A stretch of 64,000 nucleotides of DNA from NCBI GenBank assembly GCA_965368085.1, contig CBDULP010000005.1:1-64000 (forward strand). Reading direction: 5' to 3'. The notes under the pieces are model-generated. The model made no database searches and was not told the origin of the DNA. It worked only from the letters and a program-made list of their open reading frames with translations. The position numbers were made by a program, and so were the translations under genes. Positions 18,114 to 25,207 of this stretch are shown piece by piece (the first letter of the stretch is position 1; the number at the start of each line of letters is the position of its first letter). Origin of the DNA: Peptoclostridium sp965368085 (GTDB taxonomy: Bacteria; Bacillota; Clostridia; Peptostreptococcales; Peptostreptococcaceae).

Positions 18114-18404
18114 ATGGACAGATTAAAATATATTTCCACAGAGAGAATGTATGAGGGCGTAATAGTTGAACTGACAGATGGAAGCGTTACAATTGATCTC
18201 AAGGGAAGGCTTGGCCAGTTCAAGATACCAAAGAGAATGCTTATAAGTGACTATGAACTCAAACTCGGATTGGAAGTGGGATTTCTGCTCAGCTATCCTG
18301 AGGTATTGGGGCCAGAGCCGAATGAAAAGTACGAAAAAATAATAAATGAAAATAAGAGGCGTGAAGCCGAAAAACAAAAACATATGGAAAGCGAGGAAAA
18401 ATAA
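18114..18404 (+). CDS. Small conserved prd-operon protein, copy 1
   Basis: A 96-residue protein between prdA and prdB. Residues 10-50 (YEGVIVELTDGSVTIDLKGRLGQFKIP) look like a small beta-barrel, followed by a charged helical tail. The function is not known to me; it may belong to the family annotated as CBO2463/CBO2479-type proteins linked to prd operons (tentative). I chose ATG 18114, six bases after GGAGG, over an ATG at 18102 that lies on the ribosome site. Its stop TAA directly abuts the prdB start. The paralogue in prd copy 2 is nearly identical. Confidence 0.8.
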   Translation: MDRLKYISTERMYEGVIVELTDGSVTIDLKGRLGQFKIPKRMLISDYELKLGLEVGFLLSYPEVLGPEPNEKYEKIINENKRREAEKQKHMESEEK

Positions 18405-19130
18405 ATGGGTCTTACTGTAGTAAAGGGACTTCAATCTGAAATATTCGTGCCGATAACACCTCCGCCGGTATGGACTCCTGTGACTAAAGAACTGAGGGAA
18501 ATGAGGGTTGCTTTGGCTACGGCCGCCGGTGTGCATTTGAAATCAGATGAAAGATTTAATCTGGCTGGAGACTTCAGCTTCAGGGTTATACAAGGAGACG
18601 CTCCAACGAGTGAAATGATGGTTTCGCACGGCGGATACGACAATGCGGACGTAAATAAGGATATCAACTGCATGTTCCCCATAGACAGGCTCAGGGAACT
18701 TGCGCAGGAGGGATTTATAAAAGAGGTCGCTCCAGCGCATTTCGGATTTATGGGAGGCGGTGGAGACCAGCAGAAATTCACTGATGAGACAGGCCCGGAA
18801 ATAGCGAGGAAGCTCAAGGAAGAGGGAGTCGATGCAGTTCTTCTGACAGCCGGCTGAGGTACCTGCCACCGCTCTGCCGTGATTGTGCAGAGAGCGATTG
18901 AGGAAGCCGGAATACCGACTATAATAATAGCGGCTCTTCCTCCTGTAGTAAGACAAAACGGTTCTCCAAGGGCGGTTGCGCCACTTGTTCCAATGGGAGC
19001 GAATGCCGGAGAGCCAAACAATATTGAAATGCAGTACAATATTGTGAAGGATTCGCTTTCAAAACTTGTTGAGATACAGACTCCAGGAAGAATAGTTCCT
19101 CTTCCATACGAGTATTCGGCAAATATATAA
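18405..19130 (+). CDS. prdB: D-proline reductase selenoprotein subunit PrdB, copy 1
   Basis: Catalytic selenoprotein subunit (gamma, about 26 kDa) of D-proline reductase. It is 241 residues when UGA 18855-18857 is decoded as selenocysteine at residue 151, in LLTAG-Sec-GTCHRSAV. The frame continues for 90 conserved codons to TAA 19128-19130. The selenol is known to act with the pyruvoyl group of PrdA in cleaving the proline C-N bond. The two sides of the UGA are therefore one gene, not two. It directly abuts the upstream small gene. Confidence 0.95.
18855..18896 (+). promoter_or_regulatory. Selenocysteine UGA and SECIS hairpin in prdB copy 1
   Basis: Twelve bases after UGA, CGCTCTGC (18870-18877) pairs with GCAGAGAGCG (18887-18896) with a 2-nt bulge and a 9-nt loop. 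In copy 2 the 42 bases after UGA differ at a single, silent position, although the flanking coding sequence differs at about one base in three or four. Confidence 0.85.
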
Positions 19131-19152
19131 AATGTAAAAATGAATGCATATT

Positions 19153-19182
19153 GCAGATTCCCCTGCTTTGAGAGGAATCTGC
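19153..19182 (+). promoter_or_regulatory. Hairpin between prdB and prdD, copy 1
   Basis: GCAGATTCC (19153-19161) and GGAATCTGC (19174-19182) form a perfect 9-bp stem with a 12-nt loop and no T run. Copy 2 has a hairpin of different sequence at the same place. It probably protects the upstream prdA-prdB message or lowers expression of prdD-E-F. Confidence 0.55.
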
Positions 19183-19209
19183 AAACAATAAAACCCCAAG
19201 GTGATTGCT

Positions 19210-19971
19210 ATGAATGATGAAAAAATTTTAAGAAGACTGGTTATAAAGGCATTTCATGTGGAAAATGTTGAATTTGGAAATGAAAACTCAATAGACGGCA
19301 ATCTGTTGACAATTGACAGGCGAATATCAAATGAAATTGCTTCTGCAGAAAAGCTCATAGAGAGCGTTTCGATAGAAATAATAAAGCCGGGGGAGTATGA
19401 TAGATATGTAAATACAATAATGGACATAATCCCCATATCCTCAAAAGTTCTGGGCAGGCTCGGGGCGGGGATCACACATACTCTTACAGGGGTGTATGTG
19501 ATGCTTACCGGGGCGGACAGCAAGGGAAATCAGATGCACGAATTCGGTTCCTCGGAAGGGAACCTAAAGGAGCGCATGGTGCTTGGCAAAGCGGGCACCC
19601 CTTCTGAAACGGACTATATAATACATGTCGATGTGACACTAAAGTCTGATATGCCATTTGACAGGAATCTCGCAAATTCGGCATTCAGGGCATGCGACAA
19701 ATTTGTACAGAGCTTCAGGGATATACTAAAGAACATGGACGGCAGAAAAGCGGATGAGTCGCACGAATATCTCGACAGGATAAGCCCCGGAGCAAAAAAG
19801 GTAGTGGTGATAAAGCAAATAGCAGGACAAGGCGCAATGTATGACAATCAGCTCTTTTCAAATGAGCCAAGCGGGTTTTCTGGAGGGGTTTCTATAATAG
19901 ATATTGGAAACGTGCCAATGATAATTTCTCCGAATGAATACAGGGACGGGGCTATAAGGGCACTTACTTAG
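19210..19971 (+). CDS. prdD: PrdD, homologue of the PrdA N-terminal (pre-cleavage) part, copy 1
   Basis: A 253-residue protein of the D-proline reductase cluster. It aligns with PrdA from about residue 180 (RRLVKKHF) up to the PrdA cleavage site, and ends exactly at DGAIRALT, the residues that precede the pyruvoyl cysteine in PrdA (DGGIHALT). It lacks the PrdA N-terminal domain and linker. The function is not established; a stoichiometric partner or maturation factor of the reductase is inferred. ATG 19210 follows AAGGTGAT. prdE begins 10 bases after its stop. Confidence 0.88.
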   Translation: MNDEKILRRLVIKAFHVENVEFGNENSIDGNLLTIDRRISNEIASAEKLIESVSIEIIKPGEYDRYVNTIMDIIPISSKVLGRLGAGITHTLTGVYVMLTGADSKGNQMHEFGSSEGNLKERMVLGKAGTPSETDYIIHVDVTLKSDMPFDRNLANSAFRACDKFVQSFRDILKNMDGRKADESHEYLDRISPGAKKVVVIKQIAGQGAMYDNQLFSNEPSGFSGGVSIIDIGNVPMIISPNEYRDGAIRALT

Positions 19972-19981
19972 AGGTGATAAT

Positions 19982-20461
19982 ATGGGAATAGGACCATCTA
20001 CAAAAGAGACTTCGCTGCATCATTTCAGGGACCCTCTGCTTGATGTTGTGTCAAATGACAATGATATAGACCTTTTGGGGGTTATGGTGGTAGGAACCCC
20101 GCAAGACAACCAGGAAAAATATTTTGTAGGGCAAAGGGCTGCCGCATGGGTTGAGAGCATGAGAGCTGATGGAGTTATCATATCCATTGACGGATGGGGA
20201 AACTCACATGTGGATTTTGCAAATACAATAGAGGAGATAGGAAAAAGGGGCATACCCGTTGTAGGCATTAGCTTTATTGGAACGCAGGCCCGGTTTGTCG
20301 TGAAAAACAGGTACATGGACACTGTAGTTGATATAAACAAATCTGAATATGGAATAGAAACTCAGGTGGTTGGAGAAAATAACCTGGCCTGCCTGGATGC
20401 AAAAAAAGCAATTGCATTCTTAAAACTTAAAATGAAAAAGAAGGAGGCGTCAAACAGGTGA
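19982..20461 (+). CDS. prdE: PrdE, homologue of the PrdA C-terminal (post-cleavage) part, copy 1
   Basis: A 159-residue protein whose N terminus MGIGPSTKE aligns with the PrdA segment CIGPASKE that begins after cleavage. Glycine replaces the pyruvoyl-forming cysteine, so no pyruvoyl group can form here by the PrdA route. The rest follows PrdA (EKYFVGQRAAAWVESM, DGWGNSHVDFA). GAGGTGAT is the ribosome site. Its end overlaps the prdF start by four bases (GTGA). Together PrdD and PrdE form a two-gene PrdA-like protein. Confidence 0.88.
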   Translation: MGIGPSTKETSLHHFRDPLLDVVSNDNDIDLLGVMVVGTPQDNQEKYFVGQRAAAWVESMRADGVIISIDGWGNSHVDFANTIEEIGKRGIPVVGISFIGTQARFVVKNRYMDTVVDINKSEYGIETQVVGENNLACLDAKKAIAFLKLKMKKKEASNR

Positions 20462-21465
20462 AATTTCAAAGAAGCATTCAAGCAGTAGATTCACATACAA
20501 TGGGGGAACCGACACGTATAGTTACAGGCGGAATTCCAAACATACCTGGAAAGACAATGGCTGAAAAGAAGGCTTACCTTGAAAGCAAAATGGATCACAT
20601 AAGAACGGGCATAATGCTTGAGCCAAGAGGCCACAAAGACATGTTCGGCTCCATACTTACAGCGCCGGCAAACGAAAAGGCCGACATTGGGATAATATTC
20701 ATGGATGGCGGCGGATACCTCAACATGTGCGGACACGGCACAATAGGCGCAGTGACCGTTGCACTTGAAACTGGGATGGTTGAGATGGAGGAGCCAAATA
20801 CGCAGGTGATTCTTGACTCGCCGGCAGGGATTATAAGAGCTATAGCGAAAATCGAAAATAAAAAAGTTAAAGAGGTTTCATTCAAGAACGTGCCGTCGTT
20901 TCATTACAAAAAAGACGTTGAAATAGAAGTGCCTGAAATAGGGAAGATAAAGCTGGACATATCGTTTGGCGGGAGCTTTTTTGCATTAGTGAGCGCAAAG
21001 GAGATAGGTATAAGTGTACAGCCTGAAAACATACAGGCGCTTACAAAGAGAGCCCTTTTGATAAGGGACATATTAAATGAAAGCGTGGAAATAAAACACC
21101 CGACTTTGGATCATATAAAAACCGTAGACCTTGTTGAAATATACGATGAGCCCACACATCCGGATGCAGACTACAAAAATGTCGTCATATTCGGACAGGG
21201 GCAGGCCGACAGATCGCCGTGTGGAACAGGAACATGCGCAAAGCTTGCGACCCTGTATTCGAAAGGTGATATAAAAGAGGATGAACTTTTCGTATATGAG
21301 AGCATTCTTGGAACCCTTTTCAAGGGAAGGATAATTGATACGGCCAAAGTGGGGGAATTTGACGCAGTGGTGCCGCAGATAACGGCATCTGCATATATTA
21401 CAGGATTCAACCATTTCGTATTTGACGACGATGATCCATTACAGTATGGATTTGTTTTAATATAA
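20458..21465 (+). CDS. prdF: Proline racemase PrdF, copy 1
   Basis: Interconverts L- and D-proline to supply the reductase substrate. The 335 residues contain both catalytic cysteines of the proline racemase family: Cys91 in LNMCGHGT and Cys255 in DRSPCGTGTC. This marks it as a true racemase rather than a hydroxyproline dehydratase, which lacks one cysteine. It starts at GTG, with AAGGAGG about 10 bases upstream inside prdE and a GTGA overlap. It ends prd copy 1. Confidence 0.94.
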   Translation: MKFQRSIQAVDSHTMGEPTRIVTGGIPNIPGKTMAEKKAYLESKMDHIRTGIMLEPRGHKDMFGSILTAPANEKADIGIIFMDGGGYLNMCGHGTIGAVTVALETGMVEMEEPNTQVILDSPAGIIRAIAKIENKKVKEVSFKNVPSFHYKKDVEIEVPEIGKIKLDISFGGSFFALVSAKEIGISVQPENIQALTKRALLIRDILNESVEIKHPTLDHIKTVDLVEIYDEPTHPDADYKNVVIFGQGQADRSPCGTGTCAKLATLYSKGDIKEDELFVYESILGTLFKGRIIDTAKVGEFDAVVPQITASAYITGFNHFVFDDDDPLQYGFVLI

Positions 21466-21469
21466 ATTC

Positions 21470-21487
21470 CTTGTCAAACTAGACAAG
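21470..21487 (+). terminator. Weak hairpin after prdF copy 1
   Basis: CTTGTC-AAACTA-GACAAG has 6-bp arms with a poor T run further on. It is a possible inefficient terminator, so read-through into prdR is conceivable. Confidence 0.4.
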
Positions 21488-21672
21488 CTTAACTTTTCTT
21501 TGCTGCCGCGTAATTTCAAAATACACTCCAATAATAATCTATGAATGAATTCAAATTTGCATTGCAGTAACAAAATACACTGTAAAAGCGGGCTGATAAT
21601 GCTGGAATTGGCAAAATATGTTTTGCACAGTATGTTTATAATTATAATATAGCAAGACAGGTTTGAATTATT

Positions 21673-23451
21673 GTGCGTGGCATGGAAAACAAAAAGGAGT
21701 GTATGGATTTGTTCATTTTAGGTTCCAAAAATGTTATTTCAAGAGAGGTCATGTCTGACGATTTTATAACTTTAGACCAGAACTTGAACATCGATGAATG
21801 CATTGAGACGATGATTAGAAAAAATTTAAAGGATATTTTCGTAAAAGACGATCATGGAAAAATTGTTGGAATACTGACTCTTACTGACATATCAAATATG
21901 AAGAAAAAGGGCAGGTACGATGAAAATAAGCCTGTAAAGGAATATATGAATAAGGACGTCATTACTGCGGATCCTGAAAAAAGCCTAAAGGAGTGCAGGA
22001 ATATAATGGTTGGGAATTCCATAGGGGTCTTGCCGATTTTGGAAAACGGAAACATAGCAGGAGTCATAAGGCCAGAGCATATAAGGGATTTTTTCTATAT
22101 GAAAATAGAAGAGGCTGGCTTGGAACTTAAGAACATAATAGACAGCATATATGAGGCGATATGTGTTGTGGATGCCGATGGAATAGTGATAATTTGGAAC
22201 AAGAATGCGGAGAAGCTTTACAAGATACCTGTCGAAAATATAATTGGAAAGAACGTACTGGACTTTTTCCCGGATGCTGCAATATCGAAGGTGCTGAAAA
22301 ACAAAAAGGAAATCCAAAATGAATACCATTCACCAAGAAAGGATACACATATATTCATAAGTGCCCTTCCCATATATCGGGGAGGAGAATTTGTCGGAGT
22401 GGTGTCTACGGACAGGGATGTTACCGAGGTCAAAAAGCTTTCTCAGAAGCTGGAAAAGGCCAATACAAAGTTGAGTTTTTTGGAAGAAGAAGTGAAGCGA
22501 TTCTCGGGAAGTTTTGGAAATATAATAGGAAACAGTCCCAAGCTGATTAAACGGATAGAGATTGCAAGACGGGTGTCAAAAAGCGATGCGAGCATAATAA
22601 TAACCGGAGAAAGCGGTACTGGAAAAGAAGTTTTTGCAAGAGCAATACATGAAAACAGCGGGAAAAAAGGACTTTTTGTTCCGGTAAACTGCAGCGCAAT
22701 ACCAAGAGAACTTTTTGAAAGCGAATTGTTTGGATATGAGCCTGGAGCATTTACAGGTGCCAATAAAAAAGGAAAAATGGGAATATTCGAACTGGCAAAT
22801 GGCGGAACAATATTTTTGGATGAAATAGGCGATATGCCCATGCATATGCAGGCGAAGCTCCTCCGTGTCCTTCAGGAAAGAGAAATAATGAGAGTGGGGG
22901 GCGAGAAAAAGATAAAAATAGACGCTAGAATAGTGTCGGCAACCCACAAGGATCTCAAAAACATGGTTGAAAATGGGGAATTCAGGGAAGACCTCTTTTA
23001 CAGGCTGAATGTGGTGGAGGTTGATTTGCCCCCGCTGAGAGAGCGAAAAGGGGACATACTTCTACTGGTAGAGCATTTTTTGAAAGAAATTTGTAAAAAA
23101 AGCGGCAGAAATGTGCCGTCGATAGAAAAAGACGTTATAAAGCTCATTCAAAATTATGAATGGAAGGGAAACATAAGGGAACTGAAAAACACAGTAGAGC
23201 ATTTGATAGTCTTAAATAGTGATGACAGCATAGGCATGGATATAGTGCCGTCATATATAATTGAAAACATAAAATATAAGGAGATAAATGACGAATACCC
23301 TCTGGATCTTGGGGCTGCTGTAGAAAAAGTTGAAAAAGCCTCAATAAAAAGAGCCCTTGAAATGACTGACGGCAACAAAGCTAAGGCGGCAAAGCTCTTG
23401 AATATTCCAAGAAGCACATTATATTACAAAATGGAAGTTTACAACATGTAA
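21673..23451 (+). CDS. prdR: Sigma-54-dependent activator PrdR
   Basis: Enhancer-binding activator of the proline reductase genes. Order of domains: two CBS motifs (about residues 20-135), a PAS domain (about 155-265), a AAA+ ATPase with Walker A GESGTGKE and the sigma-54 contact loop GAFTGA at 358-363, then a Fis-type helix-turn-helix ending in NIPRSTLYYKM. PrdR is known in Clostridioides difficile as the proline-responsive activator of prd. The start is uncertain: GTG 21673 gives 592 residues, while ATG 21703 has AAGGAG only three bases upstream. It sits between the two prd operons, and copy 2 has a near-perfect sigma-54 promoter. Confidence 0.9.
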   Translation: MRGMENKKECMDLFILGSKNVISREVMSDDFITLDQNLNIDECIETMIRKNLKDIFVKDDHGKIVGILTLTDISNMKKKGRYDENKPVKEYMNKDVITADPEKSLKECRNIMVGNSIGVLPILENGNIAGVIRPEHIRDFFYMKIEEAGLELKNIIDSIYEAICVVDADGIVIIWNKNAEKLYKIPVENIIGKNVLDFFPDAAISKVLKNKKEIQNEYHSPRKDTHIFISALPIYRGGEFVGVVSTDRDVTEVKKLSQKLEKANTKLSFLEEEVKRFSGSFGNIIGNSPKLIKRIEIARRVSKSDASIIITGESGTGKEVFARAIHENSGKKGLFVPVNCSAIPRELFESELFGYEPGAFTGANKKGKMGIFELANGGTIFLDEIGDMPMHMQAKLLRVLQEREIMRVGGEKKIKIDARIVSATHKDLKNMVENGEFREDLFYRLNVVEVDLPPLRERKGDILLLVEHFLKEICKKSGRNVPSIEKDVIKLIQNYEWKGNIRELKNTVEHLIVLNSDDSIGMDIVPSYIIENIKYKEINDEYPLDLGAAVEKVEKASIKRALEMTDGNKAKAAKLLNIPRSTLYYKMEVYNM

Positions 23452-23489
23452 TGTCAGTGTACCGACAGTGTCGGTACACTGACATTTTT
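23452..23489 (+). terminator. Terminator after prdR
   Basis: A stem of about 15 bp (TGTCAGTGTACCGAC and its complement) with a very tight loop is followed by TTTTT. It insulates prdR from prd copy 2. Confidence 0.88.
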
Positions 23490-23597
23490 GCTTTTGTGAA
23501 AAAATATGCAGTTTTAAAATACAGTTTACGCGGGTGACTGGGCGGGTATCAGGGGAAAATTGTTAAAAAAATATTAATAACTATCGGAATGCAAAGT

Positions 23598-23625
23598 GTC
23601 GAAAAACTGACGGAACAGTCGAAAA
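23598..23625 (+). promoter_or_regulatory. Candidate PrdR enhancer site
   Basis: Two GTCGAAAA direct repeats at 23598-23605 and 23618-23625 lie 20 bp apart, about two helical turns. They are about 120-145 bp upstream of the -24 element, the usual place for activator sites. Assignment to PrdR is inferred. Confidence 0.45.
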
Positions 23626-23743
23626 GTGTTTTGGTGAGATAGAGCATATTAATCACTTGAAACAGATTAATAAAAAAAACAAATCCAGTTATATCAATAG
23701 CTGATAATGAAAATAGAAAAAAATTATACTGAAATAAGAAAAG

Positions 23744-23760
23744 TTGGCACGCGGGTTGCT
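23744..23760 (+). promoter_or_regulatory. Sigma-54 promoter of prd copy 2
   Basis: TTGGCACGCGGGTTGCT is an essentially perfect -24/-12 promoter (TGGCAC-N5-TTGCT). Transcription would start near 23772, about 60 bases before prdC. Confidence 0.93.
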
Positions 23761-23834
23761 TTAATAGTATTGCGTAAAAAGTTATTAGCTATTCGTGTTT
23801 TACAATAAATAAAAATTTAAGGGGAGGTGAAACA

Positions 23835-25124
23835 ATGAAGATATTGCTACCATTGAGACAACACGTTGGAGGTCCATGCAAGCCTATAGTTGAAATAGGA
23901 AGCGAACTTAAAAAAGGGCAGCTTATAGCAGTTCCCGATGGACTTGGCGCAAACATACATTCAAGCGTGCATGGAAAAGTCACATGTATTGACGAACATG
24001 CTGTTGAAATAGATGCATTTGAAAATCAGCCGGATGAATTTGAAAAGCTAAGTGCAAGCGATGACTATATTGAGCTTATAAAAGAAGCGGGCATAGTCGG
24101 AGCAGGCGGAGCCGGTTTTCCAGCACATATAAAGCTCAGTGCAGACCTAAGCAGCGGTGGAATGGTAATAGCCAATGCAGCGGAATGCGAGCCGATACTT
24201 AACCACAATACTTTGCTCATGGAAGAAAATCCTGAAATAGTAGTAAAGGGTCTGATGTATGCTATGGAGATTACAAAAGCCTCAGAAGGAATAATTGCCA
24301 TAAAGAAAATCCATATGAAGGCGGCCATGGCTATGGCTAAAGCATGCAAAGACATAGAAAACATAAATGTGAAATTCCTGCCCAATATGTATCCAGCAGG
24401 AGACGAGAGGGTTATAGTCAGAGAAATGACAGGAGTTGAACTTAAGCCTGGCCAGCTTCCGCTTGAGGCCAACGCTGTAGTTACAAATGTTGAAACACTT
24501 AAGAACATATCAAGGGCTATAGATGAAAGAATGCCTGTTATAACGAAAGACATAACAGTAGGCGGAAGAGTGGAGAGTGCAAAAACAGGAGAGGTTTTCC
24601 TCGATGTTCCCATGGGAATGCCTGTAAGTGCATATATCGAAAAATGCGGAGGTTTTGTAAAGCCGTATGGAGAGATAGTGCTCGGAGGGCCTTTCACAGG
24701 AAAAAAAGGAAGCAATGATTCGCCTGTTACAAAGACTCTTGGAGGAATACTTGTTGGAATGCCGTTTCCAAGCCATGCGAAGAAAGTAGGCATAATAGCA
24801 TGTGAGTGTGGGGCCCAGGAGGAAAGGCTTAGAGAAATAGCCGAGAGCATGGGAGCCATAGTAGTGGCTGAAAAAAAATGTAAAAGAATGACTGATGACG
24901 GAAGAGGAAGATACAGATGTGATCTTCCAGGAAGTTGTCCTGGACAGGCTGAGACGGTACTGTATCTCAAAAAGCATGGTGCAGAAACAATAATAACAGG
25001 TACTTGTGAGGATTGAACTAACACAGTGATGAAAGTAGCTCCTAGTTTAGGAGTTCCGGTGTTCCACAGTACAGACCATGTTTTGAGAGCGTCTGGGCAT
25101 AAGTTGTACAGAAGAAAAAAATAG
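23835..25124 (+). CDS. prdC: Proline reductase-associated electron carrier PrdC (selenoprotein), copy 2
   Basis: Paralogue of the gene at 14839, also 429 residues, with UGA 25014-25016 read as selenocysteine at residue 394 (CED-Sec-TNTV). The frame runs on to TAG 25122-25124. The N terminus MKILLPLRQHVGGPCKPIVEIG lacks one of the two closely spaced cysteines of copy 1 (VGGPCKP against VGCPCRP). GGGGAGGTG precedes the ATG. It is the first gene after the sigma-54 promoter, so it should be strongly and proline-dependently expressed. Confidence 0.92.
25014..25055 (+). promoter_or_regulatory. Selenocysteine UGA and SECIS hairpin in prdC copy 2
   Basis: UGA 25014-25016 is followed by CTCCTA (25039-25044), loop GUU, then TAGGAG (25048-25053). 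Distance and stem are the same as in copy 1, and only one loop base differs. Confidence 0.8.
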
Positions 25125-25130
25125 ATAGTG

Positions 25131-25169
25131 AAAGGTTATGTGGATACAGAGTTATTCACATGGCCTTTT
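25131..25169 (+). promoter_or_regulatory. Hairpin between prdC and prdA copy 2
   Basis: AAAGGTTATGTG pairs with CACATGGCCTTT through G-U pairs, with a 14-nt loop and TTTT behind. It is a possible partial terminator or processing site that sets the PrdC to PrdA ratio. Confidence 0.5.
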
Positions 25170-25207
25170 GAATAAAATTGTTAAAATTAGATCAAGGAGG
25201 AAATGAT

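Noticed and set aside
18855..18857. UGA splitting prdB (and at 16018, 25014, 27858) as a nonsense mutation or pseudogene
   Set aside because: The same UGA occurs in both copies with conserved downstream coding and SECIS-like hairpins; it is selenocysteine.
19969..19990. prdD/prdE as one gene with a read-through stop
   Set aside because: The stops are TAG in one copy and TAA in the other, the frames are separate, and prdE has its own ribosome site; they are two genes.
21610..21640. TTGGCA...TTTTGCA upstream of prdR as a sigma-54 promoter
   Set aside because: The GG to GC distance is 13 rather than 10 bases; it is more likely a chance near-palindrome.
21673..21702. Firm choice of the prdR start codon
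   Set aside because: GTG 21673 has a weak ribosome site and ATG 21703 has AAGGAG too close; I left the longer form and stated the doubt.
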